Positions 23,344 through 32,816 of a DNA stretch of 46,795 nucleotides are shown piece by piece. The notes beneath the pieces were generated by a model. The model was given only the letters and a program-made list of their open reading frames with translations, was not told where the DNA came from and did not search any database. A program made the translations under genes and the position numbers. The DNA is from Wenzhouxiangellaceae bacterium (GTDB taxonomy: Bacteria; Pseudomonadota; Gammaproteobacteria; Xanthomonadales; Wenzhouxiangellaceae). Each line of letters begins with the position of its first letter. Position 1 is the first letter of the stretch. The DNA is taken from contig JANQPN010000071.1 of NCBI GenBank assembly GCA_028289455.1, positions 1 to 46,795 on the forward strand. The letters run 5' to 3'.

Positions 23344-25959
23344 TTAACGGTTATCGCCAAAAACCCTGACATAATCTTCCGCCAACTTCCGCCAGTCCAG
23401 CTGTTGTGCGTATTTTCGTCCTGCTGATACCAGCTTCTGATGCGTTTTCGGATCTTCCATCAATTTGACAATATGATCTGCAAGCACATCCCAGTCGTCA
23501 TCAATAAATGCTTCCAGGCCGGGGCGTGCTGGAATACCTTCAATTCCCTTGGAGGTACTGACTACCGGTACGCCACAGGCAAAATAATCGATAATTTTCA
23601 TGCGTGTACCCCCGCCATCCAGTAGCGGCACCACAGCAACATCGGCAGCTTTTAGGTATTCGGCAACAATTTCCACGCTGCCGGAAAAGCAGATATCTTT
23701 ATGAATGGTTTCCTTGGGCGCCATTTTGCCCACTGCCAGCACTTTCGGTCGCCAGCCACGGGCATGCAGGCGCGGGAGAATTTCGGACGCCATTACCTTG
23801 ATGGCATTCAAATTCGGCGGGTATTGGTAGGTGCCGTGATAGACCAGCACTTTATCGTCAGCAGCCCAGCCATATTGCCGGCGAATATCCTTAGCCTGTG
23901 CTTGATCAAAGGTGCTCAAATCCACGCCGTGAGGAATCAGATGCAGCAGCTTTCTGTGAACTCCGTCAGCTTCCAACTTTTCACGGTCATTTTCTGATAC
24001 ACAAATGACTGCATCAGATAAATTGCAAAAATCAATTTCCAGCTGCTTCAAACGCTGATACTGTTCTTCGGTCAGGCGCTTTTCCTGACTTTTCAGGCGC
24101 TCATACTCAACATTATGCTGGACCAGCACCACACTGCCCCCACGTACCCGCTTGGCATACAGGCAGGGACGAACGTAGGCAGGAAATTCCGCCTGGTATA
24201 CATTGGCCTTGATCTTTTTTGCCACATGCAGCGTACGGCGCATAAAGCTGTTGTCACTCAGAGGCAAATACAGAAAAGCATTGCTGGGAGGAACATCCCG
24301 GGCATAATGCAGCAGCATGCTGAAGCGCTCCGGCAGGCTGGTAAACTTCAGCCAGAACGGAAGTTTTTTCTCAAATCGCTGTCCATCCCGGTACAACCAG
24401 TAACGGTGACGTTCACTGGTCACAATTGCCACGTCCCGCCCGGTCAGCGATAAAGCCTTGGCGGTTTCAACAATTTTCACTGCTCCGCCGTGATCTGTCG
24501 GGTATAAATCGGCGCGTGTGACGATAACTACATTACCCGGCTGGTCGGTGTTAACCTGGCGGGAAAACAATCTGGCCAGCCTGACTTCCACTGCACCAAC
24601 CAGGTGCCTGGGCAGTTGACGCAAAGGATAGGGGTACGGAATCCGGGCCCGCAAGTTCTGATATAAAACACGCAACCTGGGCTTACCCAGAGCATCACCG
24701 GCATTATGCAGGTGATTGGCAACACCAACTTCTTCAGGCTTATCCGGTTCGACATCTGTTTTGCCGGCAACGGGTTGCTCTCCTGCAACCCCCAGACCGC
24801 CACCGGCCTCAGTTACATTATTAGCCTGATCCAGCAGTACCGTGCGAACTGGATTATTCAGATAGCTGATTAACGGAGCAATGCAGTCGGCTGGTTGAAA
24901 CTGCTCATTGATCAACCGCAATGCATTACCGGAACGTGCCTGATATTCCCGGGTGTTGCCGGTAATTTCAGCCAGTATTTCAGGGAGTTGCTCAGGCTGT
25001 GAAACCAGCCAGCCGGCCTGATAGTCTTCGATATACCCAGCCAGATTAATAAAGTCATTACAGATCACCGGCATGCCATGCCGCAAAAACTCCATGGCCC
25101 TGAATGACTGGCTGAAATAACGTTCCACATTAAATTCCGCCAGCTCAATGCCGATATGCCCCCGTTGCTCCAGGAAACGTGTGTAATCTGCATAACTGTG
25201 TAGTGCCATGCTGTGCACCGGTTCGGTGAGCTGCAAACCCGTCAACGCATCTTCACCGACATCCTGAATCTTAGGATAATCACCGCCAAACATCATCAGA
25301 TGCACCGGTTTATCAGCACCTGCGTTATTGTCTGTCAGCCATGCGCTTAAGCTGTCAATATAAGCCTGTTGTATCCGCCATGGCCACTCCACTCCTCCCC
25401 CGACCAGCAGCCAATGATCCTGAACCGGCTGCTTTGCATCCGCAGCTGCCGGCTCGGCAGCAATCGGTACCACCCCGACCGGAATGTTCTGACGCACATC
25501 CAGTCCGGCCTGAATCAGGTAAGGAATCAATAAATCCGCCTGGCGCTGATTTCCCACCAGAAAAAAGTCTGCCCTGGCCAGACAATCCAGCAGCTTTTGC
25601 AATGACAAATCACGCGATTCAGCTGGTTCATACAATGCCTCCAGCGGTCGCGGTGCGATGAAATCCATCACCAGCGGTATATCCAGATTGGGTGGTAAAT
25701 CTGCCGTCAACATCCAGTAACCAAGCACGATGGCATCCGGCTGATATTGCTCTATCGTTCGCGCCAGCTCATCGGTATTCCGATACATTGCGCGGATATC
25801 CGGTACCGGTGACTTGTCATAAGGCTGACGAAATGTCTGCCGTACCTCATGCCCATGTGCCTCCAGCCCCTTGACCAGATGCGCTGCACGTACCATGTTG
25901 CCGCGCGCAGCCAGTTCCACCTCCAGAGGAGGCTCCAAAGTAATCAATAGTATTTTCAT
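23344..25959 (-). CDS. Double-domain glycosyltransferase (two GT-B/GT4-like domains)
   Basis: An 871-residue protein made of two GT-B-like units. The N-terminal unit (1-370) starts MKILLITLEPP and has VERYFSQSFRAMEFLRHGMPVICNDF, a GT4-like donor-site helix. A variable Gly/Glu-rich linker spans about 375-475. The C-terminal unit (476-871) starts NVVIVTRADLYPTDHGGAVK and contains VPLLDGGGTRMKIIDYFACGVPVVST, the GT4 nucleotide-sugar binding block. It probably adds two sugars in the assembly of a surface glycan or glycolipid, but neither donor nor acceptor can be inferred. The start overlaps the mgtE stop by 4 nt (ATGA). It is an isolated glycosyltransferase, not part of a visible polysaccharide cluster. 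Confidence 0.87.
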   Translation of the reverse strand: MKILLITLEPPLEVELAARGNMVRAAHLVKGLEAHGHEVRQTFRQPYDKSPVPDIRAMYRNTDELARTIEQYQPDAIVLGYWMLTADLPPNLDIPLVMDFIAPRPLEALYEPAESRDLSLQKLLDCLARADFFLVGNQRQADLLIPYLIQAGLDVRQNIPVGVVPIAAEPAAADAKQPVQDHWLLVGGGVEWPWRIQQAYIDSLSAWLTDNNAGADKPVHLMMFGGDYPKIQDVGEDALTGLQLTEPVHSMALHSYADYTRFLEQRGHIGIELAEFNVERYFSQSFRAMEFLRHGMPVICNDFINLAGYIEDYQAGWLVSQPEQLPEILAEITGNTREYQARSGNALRLINEQFQPADCIAPLISYLNNPVRTVLLDQANNVTEAGGGLGVAGEQPVAGKTDVEPDKPEEVGVANHLHNAGDALGKPRLRVLYQNLRARIPYPYPLRQLPRHLVGAVEVRLARLFSRQVNTDQPGNVVIVTRADLYPTDHGGAVKIVETAKALSLTGRDVAIVTSERHRYWLYRDGQRFEKKLPFWLKFTSLPERFSMLLHYARDVPPSNAFLYLPLSDNSFMRRTLHVAKKIKANVYQAEFPAYVRPCLYAKRVRGGSVVLVQHNVEYERLKSQEKRLTEEQYQRLKQLEIDFCNLSDAVICVSENDREKLEADGVHRKLLHLIPHGVDLSTFDQAQAKDIRRQYGWAADDKVLVYHGTYQYPPNLNAIKVMASEILPRLHARGWRPKVLAVGKMAPKETIHKDICFSGSVEIVAEYLKAADVAVVPLLDGGGTRMKIIDYFACGVPVVSTSKGIEGIPARPGLEAFIDDDWDVLADHIVKLMEDPKTHQKLVSAGRKYAQQLDWRKLAEDYVRVFGDNR

Positions 25960-27347
25960 TGCAACAGCAGCAGCGTACCCAGTCCCAAAAATGCAAGAAA
26001 GCCGATAACGTCAGTAACGGTTGTCAATACCACACCCCCGGCCAGTGCCGGGTCAATAGACAATCGCTTGAGTACCATCGGCACCAGTACGCCGGCCAGC
26101 GCGGCACAGATCAGATTAATCGCAATTGCACTGCCTATGACCAGTCCCAGTGACAGATCACTGAACCATAAAACAGCAACCAGTCCTACCACCAGCGACC
26201 AGATCAAGCCATTGAGCAGCGATACCAGGAGTTCCTTACGCAGCATATATACAGCATTGGCCGGACCGATCTGTCCCAGCGCCATCCCGCGAATCATCAA
26301 AGTCAGGGTTTGTGTGCCGGCAATACCACCCATGCTGGCTACCACCGGCATCAGGATGGCCAGCGCCACCACTTTGTCCAGGGTTGCTTCAAAATTACCA
26401 ATTACCCAGGCTGCCAGAAACGCCGTCAGCAGATTGACACCCAGCCATACCGTACGCCGCAATGTGGTTCTAATAACCGGCGCGAACATATCATCCTCTT
26501 CGTCCAGGCCGGCCACAGCCAGCACTGAGTGCTCGGCTTCATCACGAATCACATCAACCACGTCATCAATGGTAATCCGGCCCAGCAGGTTGTTCTCAGC
26601 ATCCACCACCGGCGCGGAGATTAAGTCGAAGTGAGTAAATTCACGTGCTACTGCATTGGCTGACAGGGTAACCGGAATAGCGTGAATTTCAGTGTTAATG
26701 GTATCTGCAACCGTCTGTTCAGGGTCTTTGGTCAACAAATCCACCAGACTCAGCGTCCCCAGGTATTTACCTTTGCGGTTCACTACAAACAATTGGTCCG
26801 ACAATTCCGGAAGCTCACCGCGTGCACGCAGATAACGCTGTACCACATCCAGGCTGACATCCTGACGTACAGTAACCACATTGGGATTCATCAGGCCGCC
26901 GGCAGAGTCTTCGTCATACTGCAGCACCTGTACCAGGTGCTCGCGATTTTGACGGTCCATGGCAGACAGCACTTCACGGACCACGGTATCAGGTAAGTCT
27001 TCCAGAATATCCGCAACATCATCAACGTCCAGGCTGCCAATGGCATTGACCAGCTCGGTTTCATCCATGTCCCGGATGAGTTGCCCGCGGACCTCGTCAT
27101 TGACTTCAACGAGTACCTCACCATCATGCTCGGGGTCCACCAGTTCCCATACCGCCAGTCGCTTGACGGGTGGCAGCGATTCCAGCAGCTCAGCAATTTC
27201 CGCGCCGGATAATGTTGCGATCATGCGGCGAACGCGCGCTAAAGTGCCGGCATCCAGCGCTTCTGAAATGCGATGTATCTGGCGTACGTGTTGTTCTTCG
27301 TATACGACTTCAGTCATAACCGGGCTCCGGTTGCTGCTGGTGGGCAT
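25956..27347 (-). CDS. mgtE: Magnesium transporter MgtE
   Basis: A 463-residue Mg2+ channel/transporter. The cytosolic N domain (about 35-140) contains the acidic helical repeats DVDDVADILEDLPD and is followed by two CBS domains (about 145-265) with VVNRKGKYLGTLSLVDLL. Five membrane helices form the C-terminal pore domain (about 295-463), including the signature PVVASMGGIAGTQTLTLMIRG. An in-frame ATG at codon 11 is a possible alternative start. The next gene overlaps by 4 nt. No Mg2+ riboswitch is visible in the 83 bp upstream; gating is expected at the protein level. Confidence 0.95.
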   Translation of the reverse strand: MPTSSNRSPVMTEVVYEEQHVRQIHRISEALDAGTLARVRRMIATLSGAEIAELLESLPPVKRLAVWELVDPEHDGEVLVEVNDEVRGQLIRDMDETELVNAIGSLDVDDVADILEDLPDTVVREVLSAMDRQNREHLVQVLQYDEDSAGGLMNPNVVTVRQDVSLDVVQRYLRARGELPELSDQLFVVNRKGKYLGTLSLVDLLTKDPEQTVADTINTEIHAIPVTLSANAVAREFTHFDLISAPVVDAENNLLGRITIDDVVDVIRDEAEHSVLAVAGLDEEDDMFAPVIRTTLRRTVWLGVNLLTAFLAAWVIGNFEATLDKVVALAILMPVVASMGGIAGTQTLTLMIRGMALGQIGPANAVYMLRKELLVSLLNGLIWSLVVGLVAVLWFSDLSLGLVIGSAIAINLICAALAGVLVPMVLKRLSIDPALAGGVVLTTVTDVIGFLAFLGLGTLLLLQ

Positions 27348-27430
27348 TATGCAATAGGCAGACTGCGGACAGCCAGCCGCCAGTTAATTATCCGCCGGCC
27401 GTGATGCTGCCGGCATTTAAATCAACCGGA

Positions 27431-28021
27431 TCAGGCAGTCTGCAGCCGGCTCCAGCGCTTGCAGGCCAATGCAAATCCGCCAAACAGCAGGCTGCAATAA
27501 AACAGGTCACCCAACAGATTGTTGCCGTAAAACGGCAGCCCGGCCACATAACAGGCCATTAAACCTGACCAGGTTGGCGGATAAAGCTGACCGCTGGCCC
27601 AAACCCCAAAATTGGACACCAGAAAGAACAGTGTGGAAGCCGTAATACTGCAGGCCGCAATCCGCACCGCCGTGCGTTTGCTGCGCAATACAGCATCACC
27701 CAGCAGTACCACCAGAGCAAAAGCGCCATAGGTCCAGAAAGCGTCCTGATAGGTCCATGCAAAACCGTCAAAATAAGCACTGTATACCAGGTTATTGAGG
27801 ATTAGATCACTTAACCACAAGGCCGCCAGCGTCACTATCAGCGCTAATCTGCGATCGCCCAGATAGGCACCACCAAACAGCGCCATCGCGCCCACTGGTG
27901 TTACATTCCATGGATGCGGCAGCAGCCGGCTGAGGGCTGCGACAATAATCACCAGCACAATCCAGGGTATCAGGCTGCGGTTGGTGCTTGCGGTAGCATT
28001 GCTGTTCAAATCAGATGGCAT
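27431..28021 (-). CDS. DUF6580-like integral membrane protein
   Basis: A 196-residue protein with about five membrane helices. SRLLPHPWNVTPVGAMALFGGAYLGDRRLALIV (about 31-63) is the recognisable block of the DUF6580 family, and LWLSDLILNN follows. The overall size and shape resemble the substrate-binding S component of ECF-type vitamin transporters, but no EcfA or EcfT gene lies nearby and no ligand can be inferred. It is encoded 83 bp upstream of mgtE on the same strand. Confidence 0.7.
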   Translation of the reverse strand: MPSDLNSNATASTNRSLIPWIVLVIIVAALSRLLPHPWNVTPVGAMALFGGAYLGDRRLALIVTLAALWLSDLILNNLVYSAYFDGFAWTYQDAFWTYGAFALVVLLGDAVLRSKRTAVRIAACSITASTLFFLVSNFGVWASGQLYPPTWSGLMACYVAGLPFYGNNLLGDLFYCSLLFGGFALACKRWSRLQTA

Positions 28022-28074
28022 GGCTTAGATCAATCTGTTGGTTTACACAATTATAAAGTGTGTACAGCAATAAA

Positions 28075-29190
28075 CTACAGCAAATCTTCAATTACCTGCT
28101 CATCAGCCGCCTGTAAATTGCTGATTCCTACACCAATCAGCCGAATTGCAGGAAAGCCACTGCTGTCACACCAGTCCTGAAACAACTGTTTGGCCTGGGC
28201 ATAAATATCATCAATGCTGTTGATGCCATGAGGCAGTGTGCGCGAGCGGGAAATAGTCACAAAGTTATGGTCCCGCAGTTTGATGGTTACCGTTCGCCCC
28301 AGCAATGACTTGGTGACAGCCCGGCGGGCCACTTCGGCTGCATGCACATGCAGGGTTTCCAGCAATGGTTCCTGCTCATTGATATCCCGACTGAAGGTAG
28401 TTTCACGGCTGATTGATTTATCCGCCCGCTCTGCTTTCACCTGACGGTTATCGATCCCCTCTGATAGTCGCTGATAATGCCGCCATCTCTGCCCCAGCAA
28501 TCTCTGCAACAGTTCCGGCTTGCTTTTACGCAATTGCCCAATAGTCAAAATACCCGCCTGCTGCAGCCGCGGCAGCGTTTGTCGGCCTATACCCCATAAC
28601 CGGCCCACCGGTAAAGGATCCAGAAACAGATGCTGCTTGTCATAGGCTACAAAGGTCCGACCGCGCGGTTTTCGGTAATCAGAGCCTAATTTTGCCAGCA
28701 GTTTGTTGTGCGCCATACCCACCGACGCTGTCAAACCGGTGTTGGCATATATGGCCTGCTGCAAACCGCGTCCGGCTTCGCGCAGTTCACTGTCCCGGCT
28801 GTGTTTCCCCGGCAGATAACCGGTCATTTCCAGAAAGGCTTCATCCATTGACAAGCCTTCCACTTGGGGGGTGAAACGATGGAAGAGTTCAAAAATTTCC
28901 TGCGATATTTCCTTATAACGCGCCATTCTGGGACGAACAAAACTGGCATGTCTGCATAACGCCCGGGCGCGCGCCATCGGCATCGCCGAGTGTACTCCAA
29001 ATCTGCGCGCCTCGTAACTGGCTGTTGATACCACCCCGCGTGGCCCCAGACCCCCAACTATGACCGGCCTGCCTTTCAAACGGGGGTTGTCCAGCTGTTC
29101 AATCGAGGCATAAAACGCGTCCATATCCACATGCATCACTGCCCGCAGGCTGTCTTGATCCGGTTCAAATGGCTCGATGTCTTTTACCAT
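28075..29190 (-). CDS. dinB: DNA polymerase IV
   Basis: A Y-family translesion polymerase of about 371 residues. Catalytic carboxylates are in HVDMDAFYASIEQ near the N-terminus and SMDEAFLEMTG. The thumb has a helix-hairpin-helix region (LWGIGRQTLPRLQQAGI) and the little finger domain follows. I chose the ATG at 29190: it places 17 residues before the universally N-terminal HVDMDAF. The in-frame ATG at 29256 would add 22 Cys/Gln-rich residues not expected in the family. I did not find a convincing LexA box upstream. No beta-clamp motif was assigned with certainty. Confidence 0.93.
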   Translation of the reverse strand: MVKDIEPFEPDQDSLRAVMHVDMDAFYASIEQLDNPRLKGRPVIVGGLGPRGVVSTASYEARRFGVHSAMPMARARALCRHASFVRPRMARYKEISQEIFELFHRFTPQVEGLSMDEAFLEMTGYLPGKHSRDSELREAGRGLQQAIYANTGLTASVGMAHNKLLAKLGSDYRKPRGRTFVAYDKQHLFLDPLPVGRLWGIGRQTLPRLQQAGILTIGQLRKSKPELLQRLLGQRWRHYQRLSEGIDNRQVKAERADKSISRETTFSRDINEQEPLLETLHVHAAEVARRAVTKSLLGRTVTIKLRDHNFVTISRSRTLPHGINSIDDIYAQAKQLFQDWCDSSGFPAIRLIGVGISNLQAADEQVIEDLL

Positions 29191-29338
29191 ACAACAGAAC
29201 TGTAGCTGCTTTTGTGCAGATTCACATCCATATCTGTGACACAACCCTGGCGCCATGCGCTGAATAAGTTAACCGGGCATGATTTTCAGCACACGGATTA
29301 CGCTACAATCTGCAGCCTGAACAACCGGCAACCCGTCC

Positions 29339-30478
29339 ATGAGCAAATCTTTCCAGCATCTGTTCCCCAGCTCTTATGAGTTATGTTACTTAAACCATGC
29401 TGCCATGGCGCCCTGGTCTACCCTAGTCAGCGAAGCCGTAGCCGCCTTTGCGCAAGAAAATGCCGTTATCGGCGCGCGTGATTACCATCTATGGATGCAG
29501 CGCGAAACCGAGTTGCGGCAGCGCTTTGCAGCATTACTGAATGCTCAAGCCGATGATATTGCCCTACTGAAGAACACCACTGAAGGTTTATGCGTAGTCG
29601 CTCAGGGACTGCCCTGGCAGGCTGGCGATAATATCGTGATACCCGATTGTGAATTTCCTTCCAACCACTTGCCGTGGGCCACGCTGCAATCGCAGGGTGT
29701 TGAATTGCGCTGTATTGATGTTCATGTGGAAAACCCCGAACAGGCACTGCAAAACGCCTGTGATCAACGCACCCGGCTACTGGCTGTCAGCGCAATACAG
29801 TATGCGGACGGATTGCGCCTGCATCTGGATAAGCTCGGGGCATTCTGTAAAGCCAGTGACATCCTGTTCTGTGTTGACGCCATTCAGCAGGTCGGCATGC
29901 TGCCGGTTGATGTACATGCCTGTCAGATAGACTTTTTAAGCGCCGACGCACACAAATGGATGCTGGGTCCGGAAGGTCTGGCAGTGTTTTATACCCATCC
30001 CGATGTACGTGGAAATTTGCAGCTCAGGCAATCCGGCTGGCGGCAGATGGATAACCCGTTCCAGTTTCAACGGGACTCGTGGGAACCTTCGGACAGCGCG
30101 CGGCGGTTTGAAGCCGGCAGCCCCAACATGCTGGGTATCGTCGCCACCCATGCAGCGCTGGGGCTGTTGCTGGATATCGGCATGCAGACCGTCGCCGAAC
30201 AAGCGATGGCCAATGCCAATTATCTGCGTGATCAGCTGGCTCAGCGTGATACCGTTGAGCTGATGGGCAGCACTGCACCCGAACGCTGCAGTGCCATTGT
30301 CAATTTCCGGCCGCGTAAAGTGCTGCCTTCCACCCTGTATCGAGATCTGCGCAAGGCAGATGTCATTACCGCGTTGCGGGGTGAAGGTTTGCGGCTGTCA
30401 CCACACTTTTACCAGAACACAGATGTGCTTGATACCGCTTTACAGCAGATCGATCGAATACTAGCCGGCGGTCATTAA
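29339..30478 (+). CDS. Class V PLP-dependent aminotransferase (cysteine desulfurase-like)
   Basis: A 379-residue fold-type I PLP enzyme. The PLP lysine lies in LSADAHKWMLGPEG, and the aspartate that contacts the pyridine ring in FCVDAIQQVG. The N-terminus begins YLNHAAMAPW, typical of the IscS/SufS/isopenicillin-epimerase branch. The catalytic cysteine loop of true cysteine desulfurases is not evident. No Fe-S assembly or sulfur-carrier genes are adjacent, so the substrate is open. It is divergent from dinB across about 150 bp and convergent with the GFA gene. Confidence 0.88.
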   Translation: MSKSFQHLFPSSYELCYLNHAAMAPWSTLVSEAVAAFAQENAVIGARDYHLWMQRETELRQRFAALLNAQADDIALLKNTTEGLCVVAQGLPWQAGDNIVIPDCEFPSNHLPWATLQSQGVELRCIDVHVENPEQALQNACDQRTRLLAVSAIQYADGLRLHLDKLGAFCKASDILFCVDAIQQVGMLPVDVHACQIDFLSADAHKWMLGPEGLAVFYTHPDVRGNLQLRQSGWRQMDNPFQFQRDSWEPSDSARRFEAGSPNMLGIVATHAALGLLLDIGMQTVAEQAMANANYLRDQLAQRDTVELMGSTAPERCSAIVNFRPRKVLPSTLYRDLRKADVITALRGEGLRLSPHFYQNTDVLDTALQQIDRILAGGH

Positions 30479-30483
30479 TCATT

Positions 30484-30524
30484 CAAATAGCTGACATCCG
30501 CTGTGCATATCAGCACTGTATTTG
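30484..30524. terminator. Possible bidirectional terminator between convergent genes
   Basis: CAAATA / TATTTG (outer) and GCTGA / TCAGC (inner) can form a two-part stem in the 61-bp gap between the convergent aminotransferase and GFA genes. There is no strong T-run on either strand, so activity is uncertain. Confidence 0.3.
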
Positions 30525-30539
30525 ATCGTTCGCCCCGCT

Positions 30540-30890
30540 TTAGTCAAGCTGGCTGCCATGTACCTGCCTGGGAGTGACATCCTGCATATCAAGATTCTCC
30601 AGACAGCGAACATTCACAGCCCATAAATGCGGCATCGTTCTGGGTCGGTGAAACGGGTGGATGCCGCAGTGCCTGCAGAAATAATGCCTGGCAATCTTTT
30701 TATTGAAGCGGTACACCTCAAGTTCCTCAAGGGGTGTCAGCAATTCAAAATCCGTATCTTCCACCCGATTGGCAATATTGCCTTTCCGCACACAGATGGT
30801 GCAGTCACAGACAATGCTTTCGTCAAGGTCCAGCGTTGCCCGGAAACGCACTGCCCCACAGTGACAAGATCCCAGATAGCTGCTCTTCAT
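30540..30890 (-). CDS. GFA/CENP-V family zinc protein
   Basis: A 116-residue member of the family named after glutathione-dependent formaldehyde-activating enzyme. Zinc-binding cysteines are in GSCHCGAVRF near the N-terminus, CDCTICVRKG, and HYFCRHCGIHPF, the usual two-site pattern. The chemical role of most members is unproven. It is followed by no gene on the same strand, and the CxxCH-protein gene lies 27 bp upstream, so it may be the last gene of that unit. Confidence 0.92.
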   Translation of the reverse strand: MKSSYLGSCHCGAVRFRATLDLDESIVCDCTICVRKGNIANRVEDTDFELLTPLEELEVYRFNKKIARHYFCRHCGIHPFHRPRTMPHLWAVNVRCLENLDMQDVTPRQVHGSQLD

Positions 30891-30917
30891 TCGCTCATAT
30901 TGATACAGCTGATAAAT

Positions 30918-32456
30918 TTAATGAAACGGCTGTGTGGCAGGGTTATTACAAGAATATCCATCCGGCACCTGCAGCTGTTCCGGGAACTTGGCTTTGCTCA
31001 TCAGGTAACTCATCACCATAAACTCCGGCCGGAAGGTCAAGCGGTTCTTGTTGACGTTCACAAAACCGCACGGCCGGGCGTGTGCATGACAGTCCTGACA
31101 GCTGTAATTATAGGATTGGCTGGTGAATGGGTTGACCAGTTGGGTATACGACTCCAGTGCAGCATTGATCAACCTGCCCTCATTAGGCTGCGGGCAGGTC
31201 ACCGGCTGCCATTCCTGCGGCTTGGAGAAGTTACCGGTTTCGCGCATTTTGCAGTTGGCGCGGGCATGCTGGCTGTTGATCATCTGGTAATAGCGCAACA
31301 CCGAATCCCCATAGCGATGCTGAAACTCACGGTTAACCGCACGTACTGAATCAGGAATGGGCGTGGCTCGGGAAATATTATTCGGCTGACGGCGCTGTAA
31401 TGGCGGCAGGTTGTCTTTGCCGGTGATCACCGGTGGTAAATTACCGGAAAACCCGCGATTTCCGTACGGCGGCCAGATATCCTGCTGTACCGGGTTGCTG
31501 GTACCGGGGTTAAAAGAAGGCTGGACATGTGCCGGTGTGTCCGGGTCCAGAATGGCCACATTATCCACCTGCTCAAAAGTTGATGCCACATGGCTCAAAC
31601 GGGTAATCCGGTGAATATGCAAAGCCACCAGCCCGACACCCGCCGGCGCTCTGACGCATTCGGTTTTATCCGGGTTCAGCACAAACCCGGGGCGGGTGTA
31701 ATAACGGTCCGGGTCGTCAAACTCAGGGTCCAGTACCCGCCAGGCAGCCTTGGTTTCCAGCATACCCGGCTCCCTGCCCTGATCAAATGGCAGTGGTACA
31801 AATGCACCTGCCGGTGCTGCGGTTCTTTGCTCAAACTGAGCCTGTTCACTTGTAGCTACCGCATTCAATTGAGTCTGGGCGTTGTAATACTGGTGTTCAC
31901 GAACGTATTCAAAATAGGTCCGGTTGAGTGTGACCTGATAGCGCACATAACGGCCATACTGGTCGATCAACGGCGCCACTGGCCCGTCTTTGATGGTGAT
32001 ATTCGGCTGGTTAATGTCATACAGCACAATATCGCTGTTTACATCAAATCCTTTGCAGATTTGCTGAGTCTGTTCGACAGTCATTCCTACCGGCAAATAG
32101 GGAATGCTGTCCCAGTCAGGGTAATCATCCCAGAACTTCGGCAACAGAAACACTTCCTGTGCCTGAGGCAGCGTTTCCCATACCAGTGGAGAGCGGCTGG
32201 CGGGGGTGCTGATAGCGGTATCGGCCTGCCCGCGTGATCCAGCAGCATTCGGCCAGCTGATCGCCACAAATGATTCCCACATATAGCGCAGGTAAAACTC
32301 ATCGGGCTTGTTGACATAAAAGCCCTGTGAATCCTGATCGAAATTCACTACCGGCAACACATAAGACGGCCTGTCCTCATCACCCTGCGCAGCCACTGTG
32401 CCCATCATCATGACCACAAGCTGCAGGCACAGCACTGTTTTTACCCAAAGTCTCAT
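30918..32456 (-). CDS. Exported CxxCH (c-type haem motif) protein of unknown function
   Basis: A protein of about 512 residues with a signal peptide (hydrophobic core LCLQLVVMMMGTV, cleavage near AAQ). I start at ATG 32456 because GGGAGGA lies 4 nt before it; the upstream ATG at 32507 would place 17 residues before the signal sequence. A single haem attachment motif CQDCH is at about 453-457, followed by a Met-rich segment (FMVMSYLM) that might supply the sixth ligand. The large Pro/Gln-rich N-terminal region does not look like any cytochrome I know. It is a periplasmic, probably redox-active protein, clustered with two small membrane proteins. Confidence 0.8.
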   Translation of the reverse strand: MRLWVKTVLCLQLVVMMMGTVAAQGDEDRPSYVLPVVNFDQDSQGFYVNKPDEFYLRYMWESFVAISWPNAAGSRGQADTAISTPASRSPLVWETLPQAQEVFLLPKFWDDYPDWDSIPYLPVGMTVEQTQQICKGFDVNSDIVLYDINQPNITIKDGPVAPLIDQYGRYVRYQVTLNRTYFEYVREHQYYNAQTQLNAVATSEQAQFEQRTAAPAGAFVPLPFDQGREPGMLETKAAWRVLDPEFDDPDRYYTRPGFVLNPDKTECVRAPAGVGLVALHIHRITRLSHVASTFEQVDNVAILDPDTPAHVQPSFNPGTSNPVQQDIWPPYGNRGFSGNLPPVITGKDNLPPLQRRQPNNISRATPIPDSVRAVNREFQHRYGDSVLRYYQMINSQHARANCKMRETGNFSKPQEWQPVTCPQPNEGRLINAALESYTQLVNPFTSQSYNYSCQDCHAHARPCGFVNVNKNRLTFRPEFMVMSYLMSKAKFPEQLQVPDGYSCNNPATQPFH

Positions 32457-32475
32457 ATGTTCCTCCCATTGGTGA

Positions 32476-32757
32476 CTATAACCGCTCCAGAACCAGAGCT
32501 GTGGCACCGGTACACATCATACAGACCAGTAATCCGGTAACCACCTGTACCCAGGTATTGCGACCCCGCAAAACCAGCGCTGATAGTAACATGGAGACTG
32601 CCAAGGACACCGGCAGCGCATACATACCCAGCACCAGGGCAATAAGAGGAATCCAGCCTTTGTCAGAAAATACAAAAGCGGTAAAGATCAATGCGGCAAT
32701 CAGGCACGGGACTATTGATCCGAATAATATCGCCCGCCAGTAACTGTCATGCTTCAT
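32476..32757 (-). CDS. Small three-helix membrane protein, unknown
   Basis: A 93-residue protein with three predicted membrane helices (about 9-30, 36-62 and 69-90) separated by short loops. I recognise no family. It lies 19 nt upstream of the CxxCH protein start and 59 nt downstream of another small membrane protein, all on the same strand, which suggests one operon. It could anchor the exported haem protein or take part in electron transfer, but no haem or quinone ligand pattern is visible. A weak RBS tempers confidence. Confidence 0.6.
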   Translation of the reverse strand: MKHDSYWRAILFGSIVPCLIAALIFTAFVFSDKGWIPLIALVLGMYALPVSLAVSMLLSALVLRGRNTWVQVVTGLLVCMMCTGATALVLERL

Positions 32758-32816
32758 GGTAACGTCTGGCTAAATCACAGACATTACTCTAATTCATTGA
32801 AAACTGAAATGACCAG

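Noticed and set aside
27358..27443. 9-bp inverted repeat (GCAGACTGC / GCAGTCTGC) flanking the mgtE upstream gap
   Set aside because: The arms are 68 bp apart and one lies in coding sequence; no target-site duplication or transposase, so probably chance.
29188..29260. LexA box upstream of dinB
   Set aside because: CTGT and ACAG fragments are present but not with the N8 spacing of the gammaproteobacterial LexA site.
30627..31349. 240-codon plus-strand open frame across the GFA and CxxCH genes
   Set aside because: It lies opposite two genes with clear motifs and its translation resembles no family; a shadow frame.
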